This document shows, in pieces, positions 9,214 through 23,678 of a DNA stretch of 64,000 nt. The notes beneath the pieces were generated by a model, which ran no database searches, was not told the DNA's origin, and saw only the letters and a program-made list of their open reading frames with translations. The stretch's first letter is position 1. Every line of letters starts with the position of its first letter. The DNA comes from Antedon mediterranea (Eukaryota > Echinodermata > Crinoidea > Comatulida > Antedonidae). The translations under genes and the position numbers were made by a program. The DNA lies in assembly GCF_964355755.1 (NCBI RefSeq), contig NC_092677.1, positions 21,238,101-21,302,100 of the forward strand. Direction: 5' to 3'.

Positions 9214-11010
9214 CGTTTTAGACCATTTTGTGATTTTGGAAAAAACTTGTTAACATAAAAACACCAAAGTGCTCAGAATACCTTCAAATCGTATTTTGAG
9301 ACGTTTTAGACAATTTTGTGATTTTCGAAAAAACTTGTTAACATAAAAACACCAAAGTGCTTAGAAAAGCTTCAAATCGCATTTTGAGACGTTTTAGACC
9401 ATTTTGTGCATTTCGATGAAACTTGGTTACACAAAAACATCAAAGTGTACAGAATAGCTTCAAATCGCATTAGAAACCGTTTTAGACCATTTTGAGCATT
9501 TCGAAAAAACTTTTTCACACAAAACATCAAAGTGTACAAAATAGCTTCAAATCGCATTTGGAGACGTTTTAGACAATTTTGTGATTTTCGAAAAAACTTG
9601 TTTACATAAAAACACCAAAGTGCTAAGAATAGCTTCCAATCGCATTTGGAGACGTTTTAGACCCTTTTGTGCATTTCGATGAAACTTGGTTACACAAAAA
9701 CATCAAAGTGCTTAAAATCACATTAGAAACCGTTTTAGACCATTTTGAGCATTTCGTTAAAATTTTTCACAGAAAAACATCAAAGAGCAAAAAATAGCTT
9801 AATATCGTATTTAAAAACGTTTTAGACCATTTTGAGCATTTCGACAAAACTTTTTCACACAAAACATCAAAGTGTACAGAATAGCTTAATATCGCATTTG
9901 GAGACGTTTTAACCCATTTTGAGCATTTCGATAAAATTTTACACACAAAAACATCAAAGTGCACAAAATAGCTTAATATGGTATTTAAAAACGTTTTAGA
10001 ACATTTTGAGCATTTCAACAAAACTTTTTCTCACAAAACATCAAAGTGTACAGAATAGCTTCAAATCGCATTTGGAGACGTTTTAGACCATTTTGTGCAT
10101 TTCGATGAAACTTGGTTACACAAAAACATCAAAGTGCTTAAAATCACATTTTGAGCATTTCGTTAAAACTTTTCACACAAAAACATCAAAGAGTAAAAAA
10201 TAGCTTAATATCGTATTTAAAAAAGTTTTAGACCATTTTGAGCATTTCGACAAAATTTGTTCACACAAAACATCAAAGTGTACAGAATAGCTTTAAATCG
10301 CATTTGGAGACGTTTTAGACCATTTTGTTAATTTCGATGAAACAAAAACACAAAAACATCAAATTGCACAAAATGGCTTAATATGATATGGGAAAACGTT
10401 TTAGACCATTTTGAACATTTCGTTAAAAGTTTTCACACAAAAACATCAAAGTCCACAAAATAGCTTAATATCGTATTTAAAAACGTTTTAGACCATTTTG
10501 AGCATTTCGAAAAAACTTTTTCACACAAAACATCAAAGTTTACAAAATAGCTTCAAATCGCATTTGGAGACGTTTTAGACCATTTTGTGATTTTCGAAAA
10601 AACTTGTTAACATAAAAACACCAAAGTGCTCAGAATACCTTCAAATCGCATTTTGAGATGTTTTAGACCATTTTGTGATTTTCGAAAAAACTTGTTAACA
10701 TAAAAACACCAAAGTGCTCAGAATAACTTCAAATCGTGTTTTGAGACGTTTTAGACCATTTTGTGATTTTCGAAAAAACTTGTTAACATAAAAACACCAA
10801 AGTGCTCAGAATACCTTCAAATCGCATTTTGAGACGTTTTAGACCATTTTGTGATTTTCGAAAAAACTTGTTAACATAAAAACACCAAAGTGCTCAGAAT
10901 ACCTTCAAATCGTGTTTTTAGACGTTTTAGACCATTTTGTGATTTTCGAAAAAACTTGTTAACATAAAAACACCAAAGTGCTTAGAAAAGCTTCAAATCG
11001 CATTTGGAGA

Positions 11011-11098
11011 CGTTTTAGACCATTTTGTTCATTTCGATGAAACTTGGTTACACAAAAACATCAAAGAGCACAAAAGATCTTAATATCGTATTTAAAAA
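11011..11098 (+). repeat. Undeleted parent form of class L (88 bp)
   Basis: Identical in design to L but with the full rear GAGCACAAAAGATCTTAATA then TCGTATTTAAAAA; L lacks 12 bp of it. A BglII site (AGATCT, 11075) marks it. The only other copy I saw is 27190-27277, its partner at +16,179. The parent is thus far rarer here than its deletion product. Confidence 0.85.
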
Positions 11099-12402
11099 CG
11101 TTTTAGACCATTTTGAGCATTTCGAAAAAACTTTTTCACACAAAACATCAAAGTGTACAAAATAGCTTCAAATCGCATTTTGAGACGTTTTAGACAATTT
11201 TGTGATTTTCGAAAAAACTTGTTTACATAAAAACACCAAAGTGCTTAGAAAAGCTTCAAATCGCATTTGGAGACGTTTTAAACCATTTTGTTCATTTCGA
11301 TGAAACTTGGTTACACAAAAACATCAAAGAGCACAAAAGTATTTAAAAACGTTTTAGACCATTTTGAGCATTCCGTCAAAACTTTTTCACAAAAAACATC
11401 AAAGTGTACAGAATATCTTTAAATCGCATTTGGAGACGTTTTAGACCATTTTGTAGTTTTCGAAAAAACTTTTTAACATAAAAACACAAAAGAGCTTCAA
11501 ATCGCATTTGGAGACGTTTTAGACCCTTTTGTGCATTTCGATGAAACTTGGTTACACAAAAACATCAAAGTGCTTAAAATCACATTAGAAACCGTTTTAG
11601 ACCATTTTGAGCATTTCGTTAAAACTTTTCACACAAAAACATCAAAGTCCACAAAATAGCTTAATATCGTATTTAAAAACGTTTTAGACCATTTTGAGCA
11701 TTTCGAAAAAACTTTTTCACACAAAACATCAAAGTTTACAAAATAGCTTCAAATCGCATTTGGAGACGTTTTAGACCATTTTGTGATTTTCGAAAAAACT
11801 TTTTAACATAACAACACCAAAGTGCTCAGAAAAGCTTCAAATCGCATTTGGAGACGTTTTAAACCATTTTGTTCATTTCGATGAAACTTGGTTACACAAA
11901 AACATCAAAGTGCTTAAAATCACATTTTGAACATTTCGTTAAAAGTTTTCACACAAAAACATCAAAGAGTAAAAAATAGCTTAATATCGTATTTAAAAAC
12001 GTTTTAGACCATTTTGAGCATTTCGAAAAAACTTTTCCACACAAAACATCAAAGTTTACAAAATAGCTTCAAATCGCATTTGGAGACGTTTTAGACCATT
12101 TTGTGATTTTCGAAAAAACTTGTTAACATAAAAACACAAAAGTGCTCAGAATACCTTCAAATCGCATTTGGAGACGTTTTAGACCATTTTGTGATTTTCG
12201 AAAAAAACTTGTTTACATAAAAACACCAAAGTGCTTAGAAAAGCTTCAAATCGCATTTGGAGACGTTTTAAACCATTTTGTTCATTTCGATGAAACTTGG
12301 TTACACAAAAACATCAAAGAGCACAAAAGTATTTAAAAACGTTTTAGACCATTTTGTGCATTCCGACAAAACTTTTTCACACAAAACATCAAAGTGTACA
12401 GA

Positions 12403-15400
12403 ATAGCTTTAAATCGCATTTGGAGACGTTTTAGACCATTTTGTAGTTTTCGAAAAAACTTGTTAACATAAAAACACCAAAGAGCTTCAAATCGCATTTG
12501 GAGACGTTTTAGACCCTTTTGTGCATTTCGATGAAACTTGGTTACACAAAAACATCAAAGTGCTTAAAATCACATTAGAAACCGTTTTAGACCATTTTGA
12601 GCATTTCGTTAAAACTTTTCACACAAAAACATCAAAGTCCACAAAATAGCTTAATATCGTATTTAAAAACGTTTTAGACCATTTTGAGCATTTCGAAAAA
12701 ACTTTTTCACACAAAACATCAAAGTTTACAAAATAGCTTCAAATCGCATTTGGAGACGTTTTAGACCATTTTGTGATTTTCGAAAAAACTTGTTAACATA
12801 AAAACACCAAAGTGCTCAGAATACCTTCAAATCGCATTTTGAGACGTTTTAGACCATTTTGTGATTTTCGAAAAAACTTGTTAACATAAAAATACCAAAG
12901 TGCTCAGAATACCTTCAAATCGTGTTTTGAGACGTTTTAGACCATTTTGTGATTTTCGAAAAAACTTGTTAACATAAAAACACCAAAGTGCTCAAAATAC
13001 CTTCAAATCGCATTTGGAGACGTTTTAGACCATTTTGTGATTTTCGAAAAAACTTGTTAACATAAAAACACCAAAGTGCTCAGAAAAGCTTCAAATCGCA
13101 TTTGGAGACGTTTTAAACCATTTTGTTCATTTCGATGAAACTTGGTTACACAAAAACATCAAAGAGCACAAAAGTATTTAAAAACGTTTTAGACCATTTT
13201 GAGCATTCCGACAAAACTTTTTCACACAAAACATCAAAGTGTACAGAATAGCTTTAAATCGCATTTGGAGACGTTTTAGACCATTTTGTAGTTTTCGAAA
13301 AAACTTGTTAACATAAAAACACAAAAGAGCTTCAAATCGCATTTGGAGACGTTTTAGACCCTTTTGTGCATTTCGATGAAACTTGGTTACACAAAAACAT
13401 CAAAGTGCTTAAAATCACATTAGAAACCGTTTTAGACCATTTTGAGCATTTCGTTAAAACTTTTCACACAAAAACATCAAAGTCCACAAAATAGCTTAAT
13501 ATCGTATTCAAAAACGTTTTAGACCATTTTGAGCATTTCGAAAAAACTTTTTCACACAAAACATCAAAGTTTACAAAATAGCTTCAAATCGCATTTGGAG
13601 ACGTTTTAGACCATTTTGTGAATTTCGAAAAAACTTGTTAACATAAAAACACCAAAGTGCTCAGAATACCTTCAAATCGCATTTGGAGACGTTTTAGACC
13701 ATTTTGTGATTTTCGAAAAAACTTGTTAACATAAAAACACCAAAGTGCTTAGAAAAGCTTCAAATCGCATTTGGAGACGTTTTAGACCATTTTTTGCATT
13801 TCGATGAAACTTGGTTACACAAAAACATCAAAGTGCTTAAAATCACATTTTGAGCATTTCGTTAAAACTTTTCACACAAAAACATCAAAGTCCACAAAAT
13901 AGCTTAATATCGTATTTAAAAACGTTTTAGACCATTTTGAGCATTTCGAAAAAACTTTTCCACACAAAACATCAAAGTTTACAAAATAGCTTCAAATCGC
14001 ATTTGGAGACGTTTTAGACCATTTTGTGATTTTCGAAAAAACTTGTTAACATAAAAACACAAAAGTGCTCAGAATACCTTCAAATCGCATTTGGAGACGT
14101 TTTAGACCATTTTGTGATTTTCGAAAAAACTTGTTTACATAAAAACACCAAAGTGCTTAGAAAAGCTTCAAATCGCATTTGGAGACGTTTTAAACCATTT
14201 TGTTCATTTCGATGAAACTTGGTTACACAAAAACATCAAAGAGCACAAAAGTATTTAAAAACGTTTTAGACCATTTTGTGCATTCCGACAAAACTTTTTA
14301 ACACAAAACATCAAAGTGTACAGAATAGCTTTAAATCGCATTTGGAGACGTTTTAGACCATTTTGTAGTTTTCGAAAAAACTTGTTAACATAAAAACACC
14401 AAAGAGCTTCAAATCGCATTTGGAGACGTTTTAGACCCTTTTGTGCATTTCGATGAAACTTGGTTACACAAAAACATTAAAGTGCTTAAAATCACATTAG
14501 AAACCGTTTTAGACCATTTTGAGCATTTCGTTAAAACTTTTCACACAAAAACATCAAAGTCCACAAAATAGCTTAATATCGTATTTAAAAACGTTTTAGA
14601 CCATTTTGAGCATTTCGAAAAATTTTTTCACACAAAACATCAAAGTTTACAAAATAGCTTCAAATCGCATTTGGAGACGTTTTAGACCATTTTGTGATTT
14701 TCGAAAAAACTTGTTAACATAAAAACACCAAAGTACTCAGAATACCTTCAAATGGCATTTTGAGACGTTTTAGACCATTTTGTGATTTTCGAAAAAACAA
14801 CATAAAAACACCAAAGTGCTCAGAATACCTTCAAATCGCATTTGGAGACGTTTTAGACCATTTTGTGATTTTCGAAAAAACTTGTTAACATAAAAACACC
14901 AAAGTGCTCAGAATACCTTCAAATCGTATTTTGAGACGTTTTAGACAATTTTGTGATTTTCGAAAAAACTTGTTAACATAAAAACACCAAAGTGCTTAGA
15001 AAAGCTTCAAATCGCATTTGGAGACGTTTTAGACCATTTTGTGCATTTCGATGAAACTTGGTTACACAAAAACATCAAAGTGTACAGAATAGCTTCAAAT
15101 CGCATTAGAAACCGTTTTAGACCATTTTAAGCATTTCGAAAAAACTTTTTCACACAAAACATCAAAGTGTACAAAATAGCTTCAAATCGCATTTGGAGAC
15201 GTTTTAGACAATTTTGTGATTTTCGAAAAAACTTGTTTACATAAAAACACCAAAGTGCTTAGAAAAGCTTCAAATCGCATTTGGAGACGTTTTAAACCAT
15301 TTTGTTCATTTCGATGAAACTTGGTTACACAAAAACATCAAAGAGCACAAAAGTATTTAAAAACGTTTTAGACCATTTTGAGCATTCCGACAAAACTTTT

Positions 15401-17593
15401 TCACACAAAACATCAAAGTGTACAGAATAGCTTTAAATCGCATTTGGAGACGTTTTAGACCATTTTGTAATTTTGGAAAAAACTTGTTAACATAAAAACA
15501 CAAAAGAGCTTCAAATCGCATTTGGAGACGTTTTAGACCCTTTTGTGCATTTCGATGAAACTTGGTTACACAAAAACATCAAAGTGCTTAAAATCACATT
15601 AGAAATCGTTTTAGACCATTTTGAGCATTTCGTTAAAACTTTTCACACAAAAACATCAAAGTCCACAAAATAGCTTAATATCGTATTTAAAAACGTTTTA
15701 GACCATTTTGAGCATTTCGAAAAAACTTTTCCACACAAAACATCAAAGTTTACAAAATAGCTTCAAATCGCATTTGGAGACGTTTTAGACCATTTTGTGA
15801 TTTTCGAAAAAACTTGTTAACATAAAAACACCAAAGTGCTCAGAATACCTTCAAATCGTATTTTGAGACGTTTTAGACAATTTTGCGATTTTCGAAAAAA
15901 CTTGTTAACATAAAAACACCAAAGTGCTTAGAAAAGCTTCAAATCGCATTTGGAGACGTTTTAGACCATTTTGGGCATTTCGATGAAACTTGGTTACACA
16001 AAAACATCAAAGTGCTTAAAATCACATTTTGAGCATTTCGTTAAAACTTTTCACACAAAAACATCAAAGAGCAAAAAATAGCTTAATATCGTATTTAAAA
16101 ACGTTTTAGACCATTTTGAGCATTTCGACAAAACTTTTTCACACAAAACATCAAAGTGTACAAAATAGCTTCAAATCGCATTTGGAGACGTTTTAGACAA
16201 TTTTGTGATTTTCGAAAAAACTTGTTTACATAAAAACACCAAAGTGCTAAGAATAGCTTCCAATCGCATTTGGAGACGTTTTAGACCCTTTTGTGCATTT
16301 CGATGAAACTTGGTTACACAAAAACATCAAAGTGCTTAAAATCACATTAGAAACCGTTTTAGAACATTTTGAGCATTTCGTTAAAATTTTTCACAGAAAA
16401 ACATCAAAGAGCAAAAAATAGCTTAATATCGTATTTAAAAACGTTTTAGACCATTTTGAGCATTTCGACAAAACTTTTTCAAACAAAACATCAAAGTGTA
16501 CAGAATAGCTTCAAATCGCATTTGGAGACGTTTTAACCCATTTTGAGCATTTCGATAAAATTTTACACACAAAAACATCAAAGTGCACAAAATAGCTTAA
16601 TATGGTATTTAAAAACGTTTTAGACCATTTTGAGCATTTCAACAAAACTTTTTCTCACAAAACATCAAAGTGTACAGAATAGCTTCAAATCGCATTTGGA
16701 GACGTTTTAGACAATTTTGTGCATTTCGATGAAACTTGGTTACACAAAAACATCAAAGTGCTTAAAATCACATTTTGAGCATTTCGTTAAAACTTTTCAC
16801 ACAAAAACATCAAAGTCCACAAAATAGCTTAATATCGTATTTAAAAACGTTTTAGACCATTTTGAGCATTTCGAAAAAACTTTTCCACACAAAACATCAA
16901 AGTTTACAAAATAGCTTCAAATCGCATTTGGAGACGTTTTAGACCATTTTGTGATTTTCGAAAAAACTTGTTAACATAAAAACACCAAAGTGCTCAGATT
17001 ACCTTCAAATCGTGTTTTGAGACGTTTTAGACCATTTTGTAATTTTCGAATAAACTTGTTAACATAAAAACACCAAAGTGCTCAGAATAGCTTCACATCG
17101 CATTTTGAGACGTTTTAGACCATTTTGTGATTTTCGAAAAAACTTGTTAACATAAAAACACCAAAGTGCTTAGAAAAGCTTGAAATCGCATTTGGAGACG
17201 TTTTAGACCATTTTGTGCATTTCGATGAAACTTGGTTAAAGTGCTTAAAATCACATTTTGAGCATTTCGTTAAAACTTTTCACACAAAAACATCAAAGAG
17301 TAAAAAATAGCTTAATATCGTACTTAAAAACGTTTTAGACCATTTTGAGCATTTTGACAAAATTTTTTCACACAAAACATCAAAGTGTACAGAATAGCTT
17401 TAAATCGCATTTGGAGACGTTTTAGACCATTTTGTTCATTTCGATGAAACAAAAACACAAAAACATCAAATTGCACAAAATGGCTTAATATGATATGGGA
17501 AAACGTTTTAGACCATTTTGAACATTTCGTTAAAAGTTTTCACAAAAAAACATCAAAGTCCACAAAATAGCTTAATATCGTATTTAAAAACGT
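12403..17593 (+). repeat. 5338-bp large tandem duplication, copy 1
   Basis: Rare markers repeat at exactly 5338 bp: TTTTTTGC near 13,793, TTCCGAC 14283, GAAAAATTTTTTC near 14,616, CATTTTAAGC 15123, AGAAATCG near 15,601, TTTTGCGATT near 15,880 and TTTTGGGC near 15,966. The left edge is inside the M monomer at ATAGCTTTAAATC (12403). By eye I noticed only about ten substitutions in over 5 kb, so the duplication looks recent or homogenised. Confidence 0.88.
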
Positions 17594-17740
17594 TTTAGAC
17601 CATTTTGAGCATTTCGACAAAACTTTTTCACACAAAACATCAAAGTGTACAGATAAGCTTCAAATCGCATTTGGAGACGTTTTAAACCATTTTGAGCATT
17701 TCGATAAAATTTTACACACAAAAACATCAAAGTGCACAAA
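17593..17740 (+). repeat. 148-bp spacer between the two 5.3-kb copies
   Basis: It holds a class C monomer of the AGATAAGC subclass and most of an F' monomer. That C-F' pair is otherwise found next to the CAGTAG marker (3.5, 31.4, 36.9, 44.9, 53.9, 56.8 and 63.7 kb). Here it stands alone, so it is probably a remnant captured at the duplication breakpoint. Confidence 0.75.
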
Positions 17741-17764
17741 ATAGCTTTAAATCGCATTTGGAGA
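17678..17764 (+). repeat. Chimeric F'/M monomer at the 5.3-kb duplication joint
   Basis: The front is F' (CGTTTTAAACC, GATAAAATTTTACACAC, GTGCACAAAATAGC) and the rear is M (ATAGCTTTAAATC, GCATTTGGAGA). The length is still 87 bp. It is the exact start of copy 2 of the 5338-bp duplication. Confidence 0.87.
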
Positions 17765-20700
17765 CGTTTTAGACCATTTTGTAGTTTTCGAAAAAACTTG
17801 TTAACATAAAAACACCAAAGAGCTTCAAATCGCATTTGGAGACGTTTTAGACCCTTTTGTGCATTTCGATGAAACTTGGTTACAAAAAAACATCAAAGTG
17901 CTTAAAATCACATTAGAAACCGTTTTAGACCATTTTGAGCATTTCGTTAAAACTTTTCACACAAAAACATCAAAGTCCACAAAATAGCTTAATATCGTAT
18001 TTAAAAACGTTTTAGACCATTTTGAGCATTTCGAAAAAACTTTTTCACACAAAACATCAAAGTTTACAAAATAGCTTCAAATCGCATTTGGAGACGTTTT
18101 AGACCATTTTGTGATTTTCGAAAAAACTTGTTAACATAAAAACACCAAAGTGCTCAGAATACCTTCAAATCGCATTTTGAGACGTTTTAGACCATTTTGT
18201 GATTTTCGAAAAAACTTGTTAACATAAAAATACCAAAGTGCTCAGAATACCTTCAAATCGTGTTTTGAGACGTTTTAGACCATTTTGTGATTTTCGAAAA
18301 AACTTGTTAACATAAAAACACCAAAGTGCTCAAAATACCTTCAAATCGCATTTGGAGACGTTTTAGACCATTTTGTGATTTTCGAAAAAACTTGTTAACA
18401 TAAAAACACCAAAGTGCTCAGAAAAGCTTCAAATCGCATTTGGAGACGTTTTAAACCATTTTGTTCATTTCGATGAAACTTGGTTACACAAAAACATCAA
18501 AGAGCACAAAAGTATTTAAAAACGTTTTAGACCATTTTGAGCATTCCGACAAAACTTTTTCACACAAAACATCAAAGTGTACAGAATAGCTTTAAATCGC
18601 ATTTGGAGACGTTTTAGACCATTTTGTAGTTTTCGAAAAAACTTGTTAACATAAAAACACAAAAGAGCTTCAAATCGCATTTGGAGACGTTTTAGACCCT
18701 TTTGTGCATTTCGATGAAACTTGGTTACACAAAAACATCAAAGTGCTTAAAATCACATTAGAAACCGTTTTAGACCATTTTGAGCTTTTCGTTAAAACTT
18801 TTCACACAAAAACATCAAAGTCCACAAAATAGCTTAATATCGTATTCAAAAACGTTTTAGACCATTTTGAGCATTTCGAAAAAACTTTTTCACACAAAAC
18901 ATCAAAGTTTACAAAATAGCTTCAAATCGCATTTGGAGACGTTTTAGACCATTTTGTGATTTTCGAAAAAACTTGTTAACATAAAAACACCAAAGTGCTC
19001 AGAATACCTTCAAATCGCATTTGGAGACGTTTTAGACCATTTTGTGATTTTCGAAAAAACTTGTTAACATAAAAACACCAAAGTGCTTAGAAAAGCTTCA
19101 AATCGCATTTGGAGACGTTTTAGACCATTTTTTGCATTTCGATGAAACTTGGTTACACAAAAACATCAAAGTGCTTAAAATCACATTTTGAGCATTTCGT
19201 TAAAACTTTTCACACAAAAACATCAAAGTCCACAAAATAGCTTAATATCGTATTTAAAAACGTTTTAGACCATTTTGAGCATTTCGAAAAAACTTTTCCA
19301 CACAAAACATCAAAGTTTACAAAATAGCTTCAAATCGCATTTGGAGACGTTTTAGACCATTTTGTGATTTTCGAAAAAACTTGTTAACATAAAAACACAA
19401 AAGTGCTCAGAATACCTTCAAATCGCATTTGGAGACGTTTTAGACCATTTTGTGATTTTCGAAAAAACTTGTTTACATAAAAACACCAAAGTGCTTAGAA
19501 AAGCTTCAAATCGCATTTGGAGACGTTTTAAACCATTTTGTTCATTTCGATGAAACTTGGTTACACAAAAACATCAAAGAGCACAAAAGTATTTAAAAAC
19601 GTTTTAGACCATTTTGTGCATTCCGACAAAACTTTTTAACACAAAACATCAAAGTGTATAGAATAGCTTTAAATCGCATTTGGAGACGTTTTAGACCATT
19701 TTGTAGTTTTCGAAAAAACTTGTTAACATAAAAACACCAAAGAGCTTCAAATCGCATTTGGAGACGTTTTAGACCCTTTTGTGCATTTCGATGAAACTTG
19801 GTTACACAAAAACATCAAAGTGCTTAAAATCACATTAGAAACCGTTTTAGACCATTTTGAGCATTTCGTTAAAACTTTTCACACAAAAACATCAAAGTCC
19901 ACAAAATAGCTTAATATCGTATTTAAAAACGTTTTAGACCATTTTGAGCATTTCGAAAAATTTTTTCACACAAAACATCAAAGTTTACAAAATAGCTTCA
20001 AATCGCATTTGGAGACGTTTTAGACCATTTTGTGATTTTCGAAAAAACTTGTTAACATAAAAACACCAAAGTACTCAGAATACCTTCAAATGGCATTTTG
20101 AGACGTTTTAGACCATTTTGTGATTTTCGAAAAAACAACATAAAAACACCAAAGTGCTCAGAATACCTTCAAATCGCATTTGGAGACGTTTTAGACCATT
20201 TTGTGATTTTCGAAAAAACTTGTTAACATAAAAACACCAAAGTGCTCAGAATACCTTCAAATCGTATTTTGAGACGTTTTAGACAATTTTGTGATTTTCG
20301 AAAAAACTTGTTAACATAAAAACACCAAAGTGCTTAGAAAAGCTTCAAATCGCATTTGGAGACGTTTTAGACCATTTTGTGCATTTCGATGAAACTTGGT
20401 TACACAAAAACATCAAAGTGTACAGAATAGCTTCAAATCGCATTAGAAACCGTTTTAGACCATTTTAAGCATTTCGAAAAAACTTTTTCACACAAAACAT
20501 CAAAGTGTACAAAATAGCTTCAAATCGCATTTGGAGACGTTTTAGACAATTTTGTGATTTTCGAAAAAACTTGTTTACATAAAAACACCAAAGTGCTTAG
20601 AAAAGCTTCAAATCACATTTGGAGACGTTTTAAACCATTTTGTTCATTTCGATGAAACTTGGTTACACAAAAACATCAAAGAGCACAAAAGTATTTAAAA

Positions 20701-23678
20701 ACGTTTTAGACCATTTTGAGCATTCCGACAAAACTTTTTCACACAAAACATCAAAGTGTACAGAATAGCTTTAAATCGCATTTGGAGACGTTTTAGACCA
20801 TTTTGTAATTTTGGAAAAAACTTGTTAACATAAAAACACAAAAGAGCTTCAAATCGCATTTGGAGACGTTTTAGACCCTTTTGTGCATTTCGATGAAACT
20901 TGGTTACACAAAAACATCAAAGTGCTTAAAATCACATTAGAAATCGTTTTAGACCATTTTGAGCATTTCGTTAAAACTTTTCACACAAAAACATCAAAGT
21001 CCACAAAATAGCTTAATATCGTATTTAAAAACGTTTTAGACCATTTTGAGCATTTCGAAAAAACTTTTCCACACAAAACATCAAAGTTTACAAAATAGCT
21101 TCAAATCGCATTTGGAGACGTTTTAGACCATTTTGTGATTTTCGAAAAAACTTGTTAACATAAAAACACCAAAGTGCTCAGAATACCTTCAAATCGTATT
21201 TTGAGACGTTTTAGACAATTTTGCGATTTTCGAAAAAACTTGTTAACATAAAAACACCAAAGTGCTTAGAAAAGCTTCAAATCGCATTTGGAGACGTTTT
21301 AGACCATTTTGGGCATTTCGATGAAACTTGGTTACACAAAAACATCAAAGTGCTTAAAATCACATTTTGAGCATTTCGTTAAAACTTTTCACACAAAAAC
21401 ATCAAAGAGCAAAAAATAGCTTAATATCGTATTTAAAAACGTTTTAGACCATTTTGAGCATTTCGACAAAACTTTTTCACACAAAACATCAAAGTGTACA
21501 AAATAGCTTCAAATCGCATTTGGAGACGTTTTAGACAATTTTGTGATTTTCGAAAAAACTTGTTTACATAAAAACACCAAAGTGCTAAGAATAGCTTCCA
21601 ATCACATTTGGAGACGTTTTAGACCCTTTTGTGCATTTCGATGAAACTTGGTTACACAAAAACATCAAAGTGCTTAAAATCACATTAGAAACCGTTTTAG
21701 AACATTTTGAGCATTTCGTTAAAATTTTTCACAGAAAAACATCAAAGAGCAAAAAATAGCTTAATATCGTATTTAAAAACGTTTTAGACCATTTTGAGCA
21801 TTTCGACAAAACTTTTTCAAACAAAACATCAAAGTGTACAGAATAGCTTCAAATCGCATTTGGAGACGTTTTAACCCATTTTGAGCATTTCGATAAAATT
21901 TTACACACAAAAACATCAAAGTGCACAAAATAGCTTAATATGGTATTTAAAAACGTTTTAGACCATTTTGAGCATTTCAACAAAACTTTTTCTCACAAAA
22001 CATCAAAGTGTACAGAATAGCTTCAAATCGCATTTGGAGACGTTTTAGACAATTTTGTGCATTTCGATGAAACTTGGTTACACAAAAACATCAAAGTGCT
22101 TAAAATCACATTTTGAGCATTTCGTTAAAACTTTTCACACAAAAACATCAAAGTCCACAAAATAGCTTAATATCGTATTTAAAAACGTTTTAGACCATTT
22201 TGAGCATTTCGAAAAAACTTTTCCACACAAAACATCAAAGTTTAAAAAATAGCTTCAAATCGCATTTGGAGACGTTTTAGACCATTTTGTGATTTTCGAA
22301 AAAAACTTGTTAACATAAAAACACCAAAGTGCTCAGAATACCTTCAAATCGCATTTGGAGACGTTTTAGACCCTTTTGTGCATTTCGATGAAACTTGGTT
22401 ACACAAAAACATCAAAGTGCTTAAAATCACATTAGAAACCGTTTTAGACCATTTTGAGCATTTCGTTAAAATTTTTCACAGAAAAACATCAAAGAGCAAA
22501 AAATAGCTTAATATCGTATTTAAAAACGTTTTAGACCATTTTGAGCATTTCGACAAAACTTTTTCACACAAAACATCAAAGTGTACAGAATAGCTTCAAA
22601 TCGCATTTGGAGACGTTTTAACCCATTTTGAGCATTTCGATAAAATTTTACACACAAAAACATCAAAGTGCACAAAATAGCTTAATATGGTATTTAAAAA
22701 CGTTTTAGACCATTTTGAGCATTTCAACAAAACTTTTTCTCACAAAACATCAAAGTGTACAGAATAGCTTCAAATCGCATTTGGAGACGTTTTAGACCAT
22801 TTTGTGCATTTCGATGAAACTTGGTTACACAAAAACATCAAAGTGCTTAAAATCACATTTTGAGCATTTCGTTAAAACTTTTCACACAAAAACATCAAAG
22901 TCCACAAAATAGCTTAATATCGTATTTAAAAACGTTTTAGACCATTTTGAGCATTTCGAAAAAACTTTTCCACACAAAACATCAAAGTTTACAAAATAGC
23001 TTCAAATCGCATTTGGAGACGTTTTAGACCATTTTGTGATTTTCGAAAAAACTTGTTAACATAAAAACACCAAAGTGCTCAGATTACCTTCAAATCGTGT
23101 TTTGAGACGTTTTAGACCATTTTGTAATTTTCGAAAAAACTTGTTAACATAAAAACACCAAAGTGCTCAGAATAGCTTCACATCGCATTTTGAGACGTTT
23201 TAGACCATTTTGTGATTTTCGAAAAAACTTGTTAACATAAAAACACCAAAGTGCTTAGAAAAGCTTGAAATCGCATTTGGAGACGTTTTAGACCATTTTG
23301 TGCATTTCGATGAAACTTGGTTAAAGTGCTTAAAATCACATTTTGAGCATTTCGTTAAAACTTTTCACACAAAAACATCAAAGAGTAAAAAATAGCTTAA
23401 TATCGTACTTAAAAACGTTTTAGACCATTTTGAGCATTTTGACAAAATTTTTTCACACAAAACATCAAAGTGTACAGAATAGCTTTAAATCGCATTTGGA
23501 GACGTTTTAGACCATTTTGTTCATTTCGATGAAACAAAAACACAAAAACATCAAATTGCACAAAATGGCTTAATATGATATGGGAAAACGTTTTAGACCA
23601 TTTTGAACATTTCGTTAAAAGTTTTCACAAAAAAACATCAAAGTCCACAAAATAGCTTAATATCGTATTCAAAAACGT
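17741..23678 (+). repeat. 5338-bp large tandem duplication, copy 2
   Basis: It begins inside a chimeric F'/M monomer (17678-17764). It follows copy 1 at +5338 until about 22,290, then at +6085, because it carries one extra 747-bp higher-order unit (the 746-bp unit with one additional A). It ends where GTATTTAAAAA in copy 1 (17,580) faces GTATTCAAAAA (23,666). Confidence 0.87.

Larger units (their letters stand above)
4690..11900 (+). repeat. Segmental copy of about 20,870-28,080 (displacement 16,177-16,179)
   Basis: F head 5690 matches 21867 (16,177), 7106 matches 23284 (16,178), F head 9905 matches 26084 (16,179), and the undeleted L at 11011 matches 27190 (16,179). The +1 steps are extra A residues near 22,290 and 25,685. 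The match starts where D4 (left) faces an N monomer (right) and ends where CAAAGTGCTT (left) faces CAAAGAGCAC (right). Confidence 0.85.

Noticed and set aside
9767-10021. Minus-strand open frame of 84 codons, with an identical copy at 25946-26200
   Set aside because: The two are the same satellite segment, copied at +16,179 bp. Conservation reflects duplication, not selection on a protein.
12142-12336. Plus-strand open frame of 64 codons
   Set aside because: It depends on one extra A in a homopolymer near 12,200 and consists of satellite monomers throughout.
17584-17835. Minus-strand open frame of 83 codons
   Set aside because: It spans the chimeric joint at 17.68-17.76 kb and is a by-product of 87-bp periodicity.
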